Source: Sophora flavescens (taxonomy: Eukaryota > Streptophyta > Magnoliopsida > Fabales > Fabaceae). Taken from it: a stretch of DNA of 64,000 nt. The stretch lies in the NCBI GenBank assembly GCA_030762895.1, contig CM061069.1:102627923-102691922 (forward strand), written 5' to 3'. Shown here in pieces: positions 32,111 to 44,166 of the stretch (positions within the stretch are counted from its first letter, which is position 1; each line of letters begins with the position of its first letter). The translations under genes and the position numbers were made by a program. The notes under the pieces were generated by a model that was not told the DNA's origin, did not search any database, and saw only the letters and a list, made by a program, of their open reading frames with translations.

Positions 32111-34224
32111 AATCCTTATGTTAGTGAGTGAGGTGAGGAGTTTCCTGGGATTAGCCGGGTATTACAGGAGGTTCATCGAGGGTTTCTCGAAGATTGTGTT
32201 GCCTATGATGCAGTTAACGAGAAAAGGTACGACGTTTGTTTGGACAAATGAAGTGTGAAGAGAGCTTTCAGAAGCTAAAGGAGAAGTAACTACATCTCCT
32301 GTGCTGACGTTACCAGATCCATTAGGACAATTTGATGTATACTGTGACGCGTCATATCAAGGATTGGGTTGTGTTTTGATGCAAGAGGGAAGAGTTGTGG
32401 CTTATGCTTCCCGACAATTGAGGGTTCGTGAAAGGAATTACCCAACCCTTGATTTGGAGTTAGCGGCCATAGTGTTTGCATTGAAGATATGGCGACACTA
32501 TCTCTATGGAGTTAAGTTTAATGTGTTCAGTGATCACAAGAGTTTAAAGTATTTGTTTGATCAGAAGGAGCTGAACATGAGGCAACGTAGATGGATGGAA
32601 TTCATTAAGGACTATGAGTTTGATCTTCAATACCATCTAGGGAAGGCTAATGTTGTGGCGGATGCACTAAGTCGAAAATCCTTGCACGTATCCACAATGA
32701 TGGTGAAAGAGATGGAGTTGCTTGAACAGTTTAGAGATTTGAACCTAGGTATGGATTTGATTGAGGATAGAATATGCTTAGGTATGATCACCATCAGTAG
32801 TGAGTTTTTGTAAGACCTTAAGATTAAGCAGGGTCAGGATGAATATTTGGTGGATGTGAATCGAGGTATAGAAGAGGGTAAGATTTCAGAGTTTAGGAGA
32901 GGATCAGATGGAGTGTTAAGGTTTAAGGATCGGATATGTGTGCCAGAGAACTTAGAGATTAGGAGGATGATCTTAAAGGAGGCACATAAAAGTAGGCTGA
33001 GTTCCACCCAGGAGCCACCAAGATGTACCAAGATTTGAAGAAGATGTTTTGGTGTCCAAAAATGAAGAAAGAAGTGGTGGAGTATGTTCTATCATGTTTG
33101 GTATGTCAGAAAGCTAAGATAGAGCATCAAAAGCCCGCCGGGTTGTTACAGTCCTTGGATATCCCGGAATGGAAATGGGATAGTATAGCGCTGGACTTTG
33201 TGGTTGGATTACCACGAACTCCGAAGAGGTTTGATGCGATTTGGGTTATCATTGATAGGTTGACGAAGTGTGCTCACTTCTTACCTATTGGTGAGAGTTA
33301 TAGTCTTGAAAGGTTGACCCATATCTATATCAAGGAAGTGGTGAGGTTGCACGGTGTGCCATCAAGTATTGTCTCCGACCGAGATCCTAGATTTACATCT
33401 AGATTTTGGAGACAGTTACACGATGCTTTGGGAACAAAGTTGAGGATGAGTTCTGCTTATCATCCTCTGACGGATGGACACTCTAAGGGAACAATTTAAC
33501 CATTGGAGGATCTTTTAAGAGCTTGTGTGTTGGAACATGTTGGCAGTTGGGATGAATTCCTACCATTGATTGAGTTCACATACAATAACAGTTTTCACAG
33601 TAGCATCGGGATGGCACCGTATGAGGCTCTTAATGGGAGTAAGTGTAGGACTCCATTATGTTGGTATGAGATTGGCAAGAGCCAAGTGTTGGGTCCTGAT
33701 ATGATACAACAAACAACAGAACAAGTTAGGAAAATAAGAGAGAAAATGAAGGAAGCCCAAGATCGGCAGAGAAACTACAGTAACAAGAGGAGGAGACCCT
33801 TAGAGTTCCAAGAAGGTGATCACGTGTTCTTGAGAGTCACTCCGAAGACCGGAATTGGCAGAGCTATAAAGTCTAGAAAGCTCACTCCCCGATTCATTGG
33901 ACCATTTCAGATTCTTAGACGAATTGGTCCAGTAGCTTACCAGATAGCCTTACCGCCTTACCTTTCCAACCTTCACGATGTCTTCCATGTTTCCCAATTG
34001 AGAAAATATTACCCTAATCCTTCTCATGTACTTGAACCTGAGTCTATACAACTCCGAGAGAATATAGAATATGAGGCTTTACTGGTTAAGATCGCAGATA
34101 GAAGGATTAAAGAACTCCGTGGTAGACAGATTCCTTTGGTTAAGGTCATTTGGGATGAGATTATCAAGATGCTACGTGGGAGCGTGAGGCGGATATGCAG
34201 CAGCAGTATCCACATCTTTTTTGA
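32111..34224 (+). pseudogene. Outer chromovirus RNase H, integrase and chromodomain
   Basis: It resumes at SEVRSFLGLAGYYRRFIEG. RNase H (32301-32700) has YCDASYQGLGCVLMQ, LDLELAAIVFALKIW and SDHKSLKYLF. The integrase zinc region lies near 33020-33110 (C-L-V-C-Q). The core has LDFVVGLPRTP and SDRDPRFTSRFW; the expected S-E-R with the catalytic glutamate reads S-K-G at about 33483, followed by a stop at 33497. A GPFQILRRIGPVAYQI block follows. The chromodomain region (DRRIKELRG.IPLVKVIW) is frameshifted near 34165, and the last residues end at TGA 34222-34224. Confidence 0.9.
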
Positions 34225-34255
34225 GGTACGTAAATTCGGAGGATGGAATTTCTTT

Positions 34256-34270
34256 TAAGGGGGGTAGTAA
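34256..34270 (+). promoter_or_regulatory. Polypurine tract of outer chromovirus
   Basis: TAAGGGGGGTAGTAA immediately precedes the LTR start TGTAACATCC. Confidence 0.8.
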
Positions 34271-34723
34271 TGTAACATCCTATCTTTCGTGAATAAAAAA
34301 ATTGGATATCTTAATTAGATGAGAATGAGGGTTAGATAAATCAAAACTGTTTAAGAATCCAAACACATATAAAAGGTTAAAACAAAATTCAAGCAACTCA
34401 AAATTTTCAATAGTCAAGCACCTCAATTTAAATCAATATTTAAGGTGGTTTATCATTAACCAAATTACAAGATAATTAGTCATAGGTATAGATCTTAATC
34501 ATAGTTAACTAATTATGATCAATTTAACTCAAGTTTTACTAATCATGATTAATTAACACTAATCTTAATTAATTAGCTAATTATGGATACTTATGCTTAT
34601 AATTAATAGTTGAATTAGTAAATGAAGCAAAGACATACGGCCAAAAACTAAGACATATTACTAGGATTAGACTTTTAACCATACGAAGACACCTAAGCTT
34701 AAGTAAAACCATGACAACATGGT

Positions 34724-35006
34724 GACACCTCCTACTTCATAAAGGATGACAAGCATTAGTATGTTGACACCACCTACTTGGTTAAAAGGTGAAACACCTT
34801 AAATTTTATATGGCCAGCCTAGCAAACTTTTAACCAAACACTTATCTTAGTCAATCCTTATATTGAAGTCATTATCTTTTAAGTCTAGCTAGCTAGTCGG
34901 CAAGGACAACCAAAATTCTATTAATTGAAAAAGTCATTAACTAAATAGGTAACACATCAAGCTAGTAAAAACATGACATGCTTCAAATAAGTGACACCTC
35001 CTACTT
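34724..35006 (+). repeat. Direct repeats GACACCTCCTACTT in chromovirus U3
   Basis: Three copies at 34724-34737, 34766-34779 (one change) and 34993-35006, all 165-450 bp upstream of the TATA box. Confidence 0.7.
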
Positions 35007-35169
35007 AAGCATTCTTACTAACGTGCCAACTTACATGGCCTAGTGAAGAATAGCTTTGATGAATCAATATTATTTAAGGAAACAAGTGTGAAAGAAACGT
35101 AAGAGTTATCCTTTCTTACCTTTAAAGAAAGAACTTACCTTCAATCTAAGTAATTTGGTTGAGAACTCC

Positions 35170-35177
35170 TATAAATA
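35170..35177 (+). promoter_or_regulatory. TATA box of outer chromovirus LTR
   Basis: TATAAATA in the context AACTCCTATAAATACTC. Confidence 0.6.
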
Positions 35178-35838
35178 CTCTACATCACGGCAGCCCCAAA
35201 GTTTACTAAATTTATTTCTTTCATTTGTTTTCGAAATATGATAATTTATAAAGTTCAGCCATTAAAAATCCTAAAATCTACCGAGACCTTAATATAGTTC
35301 AAATCCCAAACTAAGTTGTCATATTTGGTTAGTCCAAATTCATGAAAGCAAACGATGGAGCAAGTCTCACTTTAAAGGAACCGTGTTTGAGTATAGGTGT
35401 ACACAAGGTTTGAGAAGGTAAGCCTATGTTTTATAATGTCGGCACGCCGACGATGTCGATATTGAGGTTATCTTTCAATCCGTCTATCGGTTTTCCATTC
35501 CGTTTTCAGATTAGGATTCCCTGTAACGTATGCATCACAATGATGTGTTCAGGTGAATTTTTGGAGACCCAGAGGCCTTAGTTCTTCACGTGGCAGTAAC
35601 TAAGAGGTTGAGAGGGGGGTTCGTTTCGTTGCTCTAGAGCTAGCCTAAGACATCCCAGGTGGGGGAAAGAAACTATTTAACATCAGAAACAAAGACGGTT
35701 ACATTTAATTAGATAATGGCATAGGGCGTACCCAAACCCTACACGAGAAGCGAGTAATCGGACAATGTCTATACCACATTGGGGACTACTCTGTGGTACC
35801 GATGATGATATAGAAATTGTGCGTTTATCGTCGTTACG

Positions 35839-35840
<2 letters not shown>

Positions 35841-35905
<65 letters not shown>
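35841..35905. repeat. AT dinucleotide microsatellite
   Basis: An uninterrupted AT run of about 65 bp inside the LTR. Confidence 0.95.
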
Positions 35906-35908
<3 letters not shown>

Positions 35909-37235
35909 TTATTACGTGGTGATTGCCTGTTTGGCTGGTTGATTTGAACTTGGTACTTGATGTATGATATCATGAGTGTTGTAATTATTTTTGAAAGTGT
36001 TTATACTTATTATTATTATTATATTTTGGTATGTATTATTTGGAAATGATATTATGACATGATGATATATGATGATGATTTTGGATAACATGATGATGAT
36101 TATGATGATATGATGGGTGTTATGATTGTGCTTAGAGGATTGAGTAAATCATAAGTTATGTTGAGACACGAGGATGTATTTGGGGATTGCATACGATATG
36201 TGATAGCAGTTCCTAACCGAGATGATTATCATGATATGAGGCTGAGATTGATGAGATGGGATTATTTTGAGGTTATCTATGAGATTAGGATGAGCGGTTA
36301 GGGCACTAGGGGGTGACCTGAAACATGGTTTGTGATATGAGGGACCTGAAACATGGTCAAGTGGACCTGAAACAAGGTCGAGTGGGGTCTATACCTCGGA
36401 GGGAAAATTCCCGGGGATAGGCTAACGGCGGACCGTCCAGAGATGATTTCATTTTAGTCGCAGCTATAGTTCATGCATTGCATGAGCATCCCGGATTGTG
36501 GTCCAGAGGTGTGTACCGAGTTGTGTAGCTATAGTACCATTGCTTTGCGTGGGCACCCTCCATCCGCGGATGAAGGTGTGCGCCGGGGACTCTGGGACGT
36601 GTCCATTATATTGTTGTGATATCCGGATATGGCTGATACCTGAGGAGATTATTCATACAGCACTTGCATTGCATCATGATGGAGGGTAGAGTAAAGATCC
36701 TAGATGTGGATTTAGGATTATTGTGTTACATATATTTATACTTGGGAGACGGATGTTTAGTGTGCCGTTATTTAATTAAATGTTGCAAAACCCTTTCCAC
36801 ATTTGATGTTATATGGTTTCTTATCCCTGTCTTCTCTATATTGCATATGTTTCTTTTTGTTATCGTGATGAGAAGATCCTAAGGGGAAGCCATCTATGGA
36901 GGAGCTTGATGGGACCTCATATGAGCCAGACATTGGAGGACGAGCAGTGGATCCTCATCGTTGAGTACAGAGTCTTTGGCCAGCACGTCTTATCTCTTTA
37001 GGATGTTGTTTTTATTTTGTTTGATTAGCAGTTTGTGCATTTTGGGATCCAACTGATGGGATTCCCTTTACTGCACTGTATCAGGACTTGAGGTGTATAT
37101 GTTATGTATGTATGTATATATATTGTATATTTTTTAAGTTTTAGATTATCTGTTTTAATATACTCGCTTAACGGCAATAACGAAATTAGGTGTTAATATT
37201 TTGGGTTTTCTTTAATGGGACGTCGGGGCGTCTCA

Positions 37236-38928
37236 GAAACCGATCGACATACAGCAAGGAGAATGAGCAGTGGACGATGATGTATGGTCACGTTTGATAG
37301 AGCTTGTGGCGGTGGAGGAGAAGCTTGGTTGAAGATTCCTCCTTTCTGGTTGCTTCTCTACGAAATTGATGAATGAAGGGAAGGGAAACGACGTTGCAAC
37401 TCCAACTTAGGGTAACAAGTTTTAGGGTTATATTTTATGGGTTAAAACAAATAACTTAAATGGCCCAACAAACCTAAATTCTTATTAGATATTAAATGGC
37501 CCACATATTTTAAGTGACAACCCCCTACCTTACCTAAACTAACGTATGGGCTTGTCCCATGATAAAGTTAAAAAACAAACCCTAAAAACTAAATAGCCCT
37601 AACATGCTAACACTATAACACGTAAAAACTGGCTCTTGTCTTTCTTAGTTCAGAGGCGGCGTGCATACCAGTCCATCCTCCATCATGCCAGTCCTTCGCG
37701 CACCTCCATCCTCCGCCTCCCACCACCATGGCTCCTGCCGCCGCCATCTTCACACTCGATGATCTCATTCATTGCTATATATACAATGCTTACCCTCTGG
37801 TCCTTTGTCGTCAATAATGTGGAGAGCTTGAAGACTGCAACGTTGTTGCAAGATAGACTACAAAGTTCAATTCTCATCCACGACATGCAAGACCAACCTC
37901 AGTCTTCTGTGACCATTGCCGCTCTTCTGGTTCGTTCCAAAAGCTCTTTTTTACCACTTGGGGTTCATCTTATTCATGATTCTTGAACTGGGTATGATTT
38001 AATTCTTTATGTTTGTTCGTGTTCTGAAAAGGGTTCTTTTCAAGTTTTGTGCTTTCTTAATTTGGTGTCTTTTATACTTTTTTTTCATCGTGACTTCTGA
38101 TTCTTGCAAGTCTCTTATTATTCAGATATACGGATATAGGTTCTTTGATATTTTGGAATTTTTATATCATGCATGAACCAGTGATTCGTTAATTTAGTTC
38201 TCCAAGAATGTTTATTCATTGTTCTATTTTTCGCTTAGATGAACAGAGTTGGTGAAAGCTTGGTGATTCTTTTCGCGTAGGTTGGAGTGGCCATTTTGTG
38301 ACAAAGAGAAGGTACAATTTCATAATCCCAATGGGCAGTGGGTGGCATAAACCCTTAGGTGACGGTGATCTAATTCATAATTCCAATGGCATTGAAGGGG
38401 GTTCCAATGTCCTCAGTGGCAGAGAAATTATGGATCTATGGGATAGGATCTGCACAAACCTTAAAGTGAGGTATTGAAAAGGAGAACTCACCTTTGATTC
38501 TAGTTAGATTTATTGAACGTTACATAGTCAATCAAGGTCTAATTGGGTACTATATATTTTCTTTGTATTTGTGTAGGAGAATTTCAGCGGAAGATGTGAA
38601 CTTCAAGAGGTAGTTGATCAAGACTCGAGAGAAATTAAAGATGTGAACTTCAAGAGTTGTATAGTTCTTGGGGTGTATTTAAGATATATAAACTAAAGGT
38701 GTGGTCGTCCACCAATGCAGAGATAAGATAAGGTGAGTGGAAGGCATTTGCTAATGACCACCTATTGTTTGATGAAATTACTGTGTAAATACCAAGGTAA
38801 CTTTTTTTGTTTGTTTTTTGTGTCATTTATTTACTAACTTGATTTGGGGGGGGGGGGGGGGGGGTACTGTTGAATATAATGTTTCTGCTATTTTAGTTTT
38901 TTTTTGTAATTTGACATAAATTTGCGTC

Positions 38929-38933
<5 letters not shown>
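37236..38933. other. Intergenic DNA, no supported gene
   Basis: This is low-copy-looking sequence after the LTR. A CCACCATGG context occurs at 37719-37734 with a short open stretch (37636-37986), but no recognisable product. A partial copy of the exon-like segment at 39787 occurs at 38712-38762. A run of 19 G lies at 38846-38864. Confidence 0.6.

Positions 38934-39004
<71 letters not shown>
38934..39004. repeat. AT dinucleotide microsatellite
   Basis: About 70 bp of TA repeats ending 3 bp before the CAG acceptor of the MIF-like exon. Confidence 0.95.
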
Positions 39005-39007
<3 letters not shown>

Positions 39008-39208
39008 TATGTGATGATTTTGATGAATGGGGGAGTGCCTATTGCATTTGGCGGCACTGAAGGGCCAGCTGCATATGGAAAACTGATCTCAATTGGGGGG
39101 CTTGGTCCAACTATTAATGGAAAACTGAGTTCTACAATTGCCGAAATTCTCCAAACTAAGCTATCCATTGATAGCTCCCGTTTCTATATTAAGTTTTGTG
39201 ATGTTCAT
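39008..39208 (+). CDS. MIF/D-dopachrome tautomerase-like internal exon
   Basis: An intact 67-codon exon bounded by CAG (39005-39007) and GT (39209-39210), both in phase 0. It shows the family blocks VPIAFGGTEGPAAYGKL, LISIGGLGP, KLSSTIAEILQTKL and SSRFYIKF. In plant MIF/MDL genes this is the second of three exons; the proteins are small trimeric tautomerase-fold enzymes. Neither the first exon (starting with the catalytic proline) nor the short last exon was found within several kb. It may be a captured or decayed fragment, or the end of a gene with distant exons. Confidence 0.75.
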
Positions 39209-39786
39209 GTAATCTGTTGTCTTGTTTCTGTGATAGCTTATATGATTTTGTAAAGATCGCAAAATGCAAATCAATATTTGTGATGTCTTTCTACATTGTT
39301 CAGCTTGTTTGAAATATGGTTTATTTTATTGAAACCATTTCATACATTCTGCCTTCTTTAATTCACATCCATAATATACATTGAAACGATTTGGTTCTTT
39401 GAATTTAGAGTTTCTTATATAATATCCATTCGATTATGGTGGTTATCACTTACTATAATGTTTTCCGGAGAAGACAAAAATAGATATTAAATAAATATTG
39501 TACTTCAGGGAATTGGTTGCTAACAATACAAGTTTTTTGTTTTTCCTAATAAAAAACTAAAATACATGTTAAACAAGTATAGATTGATTTCTAATGTTGC
39601 TTAGCAATACTTTGTGTGTAGACTGTAATAACATTTTCTATGCATAATAATCCATCATGGTGTTTGTTTAGTTATTCATAGAATGATAATTACTTCTTTC
39701 ATAGTACATTTGGCTGGCTTTGTTAAATGCCATGCATTTTTTAGTATAAACATAGGTAGCAAACCCTTAATGACTTGCTTCATATG
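39209..39786. other. Intergenic or intronic AT-rich DNA
   Basis: No gene, repeat family or RNA was recognised in this stretch. Confidence 0.5.
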
Positions 39787-39935
39787 CTCCACCAATGCAG
39801 AGATGAGATAAGGAGAGTGGCAGCGAAGGCATTTGCGAATGAGTTGGACAAGGACAACAACTATCAGAAGCTGAGTGTGAACTCTGTTTGCAACAATGAT
39901 TGGTTTGCCAAATCAAGGCTAGGTACCTTAGTGGT
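39787..39935 (+). other. Unrecognised exon-like segment
   Basis: Open reading between a possible acceptor (CCACCAATGCAG) and donor (GTGGTAAGA): RDEIRRVAAKAFANELDK, then NYQKLSVNSVCNNDWFAK, then SRLGTL. The amino-acid composition and splice-like edges look like a real exon, but I do not know the family. A degenerate copy of its first ~50 bp occurs at 38712-38762. It lies 0.6 kb after the MIF-like exon and could belong to the same or a different gene. Confidence 0.45.
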
Positions 39936-40185
39936 AAGAATATTCCTTCTCCAACTCTTTTTTTTTCCCAATCCTTCTTATTCTCTTTTGTATAATATTT
40001 TGTATATTGTTCTCTGTGTATTTTTTTTTTTTGTGTTATATTGTATATTGTTTTTGTTTTATATTGTTTTGTATATTTTTTATGTTAGTTCTATTTCTAA
40101 TTTGTTATTGTGTAAGTTTTGTTTATACATTTTTTTAAAATTACTTTTAAATTCATCAAGATGGACTGATTTGAGTTTTTAGCTC

Positions 40186-41519
40186 TCAACATCTGGCATC
40201 TTTTCTTCCACTGGCTGAGTCTGGATTGGAGTCAGGTTATTTACTTCTTCAGGGGTGGTCCCCTCCTTATCAGAATGGGGGTGATATGAAGACAAAACTG
40301 CAAATCTGGAGCCATCAGGCTTGACATTATGGCTTTTGGATCTGGAATCAATAGGCTTGACATTCTGGCCTTTGGAAGATTCTCGTTCTTGGTCATTCTT
40401 ATCCTTAGCAGATCCTTCTGCAGTAGATTGGGACTTTTGTTGTTTCCTTGGTTTTCGAGGGACATCTACCATCCATGAGCCATATTTTGCATTTGAGTTA
40501 TTCAATTGATCCGGTGCTTGGGAGCCTTCAACAGGGGCACCAACCAGCAAAGGTTTAATCTTTCTTTGAGCATTGACCTTTGGATCATCTTCTTGGTTGC
40601 TTCTTTTGTCAACATATTGGACCGACTTGTGTCCATACTTTCCGCATTTGAAGCAAATCAGGTGTAAACCCACATACTCGAGGAAAAGCTTATGCCCTCA
40701 AATTTCAATAAAATATTTTAAAGGTTATTCCAAATCCATTTCAACGTAAATTCTTGTGTACTTCCCCCTAGAGTGGATTGAGGTGAGTCTATCCACATCC
40801 AGCATTGATCCTAGACCCGGACCGATTCTCCAAAGAAACGAAGTGTTGTATAATTCCATAGGAAGTTTTGGAATCCAGATCCATAAAGCAACCCTTTTAA
40901 TCACATCTGCATTTTGTAGGAACATTGGCCTCCATCTTTGGATGATTATATAATGATCAACCACCATCCATGGGCCCTCATACAAAGCATGTGAGTAATC
41001 TTCTTCAGTAGAGAAATAGACTAGAAAGAATCCCTCAGGCATGTCCACAATTCTGATTGATCCTTTTTTCTGCCATTTCTTTTGAAGATTGTTTTCCAGG
41101 GACTTGAAGCCCTCACTTTTCCCCATAACTTTGACCACAAGGGTCTTTTTCCAGGGCTGGGACCATTGATTCCATTATTCGTCTGAAAGAGGGATTTGAA
41201 TCCCTGCTCCATCCTCGAGGATTTTAACTTGTTGAACTTGCGGTTGAGGGCCAGAGTCTTTCATCACAATTTCTGGCCCCTGGGTGGAGTTTTCTTGAGA
41301 TGATGAGGCAGAAGCTGGCATCGTGGATCTTGATCCTTGCTTTGCCACATCTTTCAGAACGTTGTTTGGAGTGAGAACCCGGGTTGCCTCATGATGTACA
41401 GAGTTGACTGAAAAGTCAACAATGTCCGATTTTAACAAATGAGCACTCTTTTTCATATGGAAACGACCTTCTGAGCAAAACGCTTTGCGCGTCACGTGAT
41501 TTTTGCCAAATTCCACCAT
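40186..41519 (-). pseudogene. LINE (L1-type) ORF1, copy 1
   Basis: This is a plant LINE ORF1-like nucleic-acid-binding protein. On the minus strand it starts near 41519 (MVEFGKNHVTRKAFC). A DUF4283-like domain spans 41138-40750 (SLENNLQKKW...ALYEGPWMVVDHYIIIQRW..WIWIPKLPMELY). After a frame break come the zinc knuckle C-F-K-C-G-K-Y-G-H-K (about 40655-40625) and a charged tail (40600-40190). Frameshifts or stops near 41175, 41020 and 40700 inactivate it. No ORF2 reverse transcriptase is attached. Confidence 0.82.
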
Positions 41520-41559
41520 TTAAGGGGTCAAAACGACAATTTTTACTGTTACCGTAATT

Positions 41560-41823
41560 ATAGGGGTATTTTTTCAATTTTGTTTTGTAAGGACTTTTTT
41601 TGGTATTTCTTTTGTTTTTGCTTTAGGGTTTTGTTGACACTATATATATTTGTTTTAGCCTTCATTAGAGGCAGCTTGGTATTTAATAAAATCTGAGAAG
41701 TTTTCTCAATTTTCGTGTTTTCAACCTCGGGTATTCGTCGAATCAACGAGTTGTTGAATCCTTGTTCGTTCCATCACGTACGCTTCATCAGATTGGTATT
41801 AGTAGTCAGTTCGTTCTTGCACC
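41560..41823 (+). repeat. LTR end and primer site of a Ty3 element (partial)
   Basis: An R/U5-like sequence (TTGGTATTTAATAAAATCTG near 41678) runs to a TTGGTATTAGTAG primer-like site at 41794-41806, just before a gag ATG at 41824. The LTR start was not located. Confidence 0.55.
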
Positions 41824-42853
41824 ATGCCGCCAAGGAGACGTGCTAACCTGGAGGACGTGATTCAGCTGGAGCACAGTTGCGATTGCAAGTGGAGCGATTG
41901 ATGCAGCAGTTGGCTACTCTTCAGCCGCCGGCACATCAGCAACCTTCTGGTTCGGAAACTGATGCTTCTGACATCGACGACAACCCCTTTGCTGACCGCC
42001 GCTGGGAAGCGGGATTCAAGGTCGATATACCTGAATTCCATGGTAATTTACAGGCTGATGAATTTCTGGATTGGCTACGCACAGTGGAGGAAATTCTAGA
42101 TTTCAAAGAAGTGCCAGACAATCGTCGTGTTCCTTTGATCACCATGAGACTGCGTGGAAGGGCTCAAGCATGGTGGCAACAAACAAAGAAGGGTCGTGCA
42201 CTTTCGGGTAAGGCCAAAATTCCCTCTTGCGAGAAGTTTAAGAAACATATGTGGTCTGCCTTTCTCCCTTACAATTATGAACGTGAGTTATATCCGTGTT
42301 TTCAACTCCTTCGCCACGGCGCTCGATTTGTTGATGACTACACCACTGAATTTTATGTGTTGCTCGCACGCGCTGAAACTGCAGAATCTCCTATCCAACT
42401 TGTTTCTGAATATGTTGGTGGCCTGCGACTACAACTCGTGATGTTCTTAATATGTTTAACCCTTTGACAATTTCGGAAGCCCATCAACGGGCATTACAGG
42501 CTGAAAGACAGTTAGCACGTCGTGTCAATCCTACTCCCGCTGCCCAAGCTCAGGGCTGCCCGGAACCTCGTCCAACTGTGCCACCACAGACACGTCCCAC
42601 TGGAGGCATTCGCTGTTTGAAGTGCGTCGAGATGGGTCATCGTCAAGCAGAATGTCGTGTGGCAAAACCCAATATTAGGGGGTTGTTGGCTAATAATTTG
42701 GACGTGGACTCTGCTCCTATTTTTGACACTGAGGTTGAACCTGCTGATGGGGATGTTGAAGATGAATTTGTAGAGGGTGATGTGGGCCCGTTATTAATGT
42801 TGCGTCGTACCTTTCTCAGTTCTAATGTTACAGATGATGACTGGCGTCGTAAT
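41824..42853 (+). pseudogene. Ty3/gypsy Gag fragment (chromovirus type)
   Basis: ATG 41824 (MPPRRRANLEDVIQLEHSC) is quickly frameshifted. The main frame 41877-42467 carries the retrotransposon-gag domain (FKVDIPEFHGNLQADEFLDW, VPLITMRLRGRAQAWWQQ, LPYNYERELY). The next frame (42452-42850) has the zinc knuckle C-L-K-C-V-E-M-G-H-R-Q-A-E-C near 42614-42655 and the acidic linker before protease. It ends at about 42853, where LINE ORF1 sequence begins. No protease or polymerase follows. Confidence 0.85.
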
Positions 42854-42867
42854 GGGGGTGATATGAA

Positions 42868-43618
42868 GACAAAACTGGCATCTTTTCTTCTACTGGGCCG
42901 AGTCTGGATTGGAGTCAGGTTATTTACTTCTTCAGTGGTGGTCCCCTCCTTATCAGAATGGGGGTGATATGAAGACAAAACTGCAAATCTGGAGCCATCA
43001 GGCTTGACATTATGGCTTTTGGATCTGGAATCAGTAGGCTTGACATTCTGGCCTTTGGAAGATTCTCCTTCTTGGTCATTATTATCCTTAGCAGATCCTT
43101 CTGCAGTAGATTGAAACTTTTGTTGTTTCCTTGGTTTTCGAGGGACAGCTACCATCCATGAGCCATATTTTGCATTTGAGTTATTCAATTGATTCGATGC
43201 TTGGGAGCCTTCAACAGGGGCACCAACCAGCAAAGGTTTAATCTTTCTTTGAGCATTAACCTTTGGATCATCTTCTTGGTTGCTTCTTTTGTCAACATAT
43301 TGGACCGACTTGTGTCCATACTTTCCGCATTTGAAGCAAATCAGGTGTAAACCCTCATACTCGAGGAAAAGCTTATGCCCTCGAATTTCAATAAAAGATT
43401 TTAAAGGTTGTTCCAAATCCATTTCAATGCAAATTCTTGCGTATTTCCCCCTAGAGTGGATTGAGGTGAGTCTATCCACCTCCTGGATTGTTCCTAGACC
43501 CGGACCGATTCTTCAAAGAAACGAAGTGTTGTATAATTCCATAGGAAGTTTTGGAATCCGTATCCATAAAGCAACCCTTTTAATCGCATCTGCATTTTGT
43601 AGGAACGTTGGCCCATTT
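42868..43618 (-). pseudogene. LINE ORF1, copy 2 (partial duplicate of copy 1)
   Basis: It matches copy 1 from about 40190 to 40930 with scattered changes: zinc knuckle C-F-K-C-G-K-Y-G-H-K near 43340, basic region and charged tail. The copy ends at 43618, inside the DUF4283 domain. A TGGGGGTGATATGAAGACAA segment occurs in both copies and again at 42853, at the joint with the gag fragment. Confidence 0.82.
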
Positions 43619-43920
43619 TAGTGAAAAAAAAAACTTTACGTCCCATTCAAAAACGTTTCATATAGTTTAGTCTGTTTATCACAAATCTCATCATCGACAC
43701 TTTGGAAAGAGCAGGGTTAACCTATTTGACAATCGTATTAGTTGAGACTTATGTGGATACTACAAAATTCAAGTAAGACTCACATAAATTAATGAAATTC
43801 ATTTTCAAAATAGTGGAACCTGTTTGAATTTTAATCAATAGAAAATAATGAGCTAGAAAGCGAGTGATAGAAAGTGTTTTGGTAACACTAATTATATATA
43901 TTGTTCTCCTCGGGCTGGGA

Positions 43921-44166
43921 TGGGCCAATCGAAGTCAACTGGCCCATTAGACCATCGCTTACATACTTGCGGCCCTAAAATTATATATTATCAATTTTAT
44001 TGAAAGAGATATAGAAAATGTCTCCAGTGATTAAAAAGAAAAAAAGAAAAGAAGAAAAAATCGGAAGGTTTGTTTAGTCCATTCAAATTTGCAAGGTGAC
44101 GGCATTATTCTCTCGCCGTGAGGGTCACTCACCTTCAGAAACCCTAAAGCGCTCTTCCTATAAATT
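43921..44166 (+). promoter_or_regulatory. Promoter-like cluster: site II, telobox, TATA
   Basis: TGGGCC at 43921-43926, GGCCCA (reverse site II) at 43941-43946, telobox AAACCCTAA at 44139-44147 and TATAAATT at 44159-44166. In plants this combination is typical of ribosomal-protein and snoRNA genes. The snoRNA-like sequences start 150 bp downstream. Confidence 0.5.

Larger units (their letters stand above)
34271..37235 (+). repeat. 3' LTR of outer chromovirus
   Basis: 2965 bp, from TGTAACATCC to GGGGCGTCTCA. Its last ~480 bp match, in reverse, the LTR at 63523-64000. TATAAATA lies at 35170-35177. Short direct repeats lie upstream of it, an AT microsatellite at 35841-35905, and GGACCTGAAACA-type repeats near 36315-36380. 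Confidence 0.88.

Noticed and set aside
35765..35947. Open frames encoding YIYIYI repeats (also 51626-52058)
   Set aside because: These are translations of AT microsatellites.
37636..37986. 116-codon frame starting MSFLVQRRRAYQS
   Set aside because: No recognisable domain and no clear promoter. A CCACCATGG start context nearby is in a different frame, so a gene is not supported.
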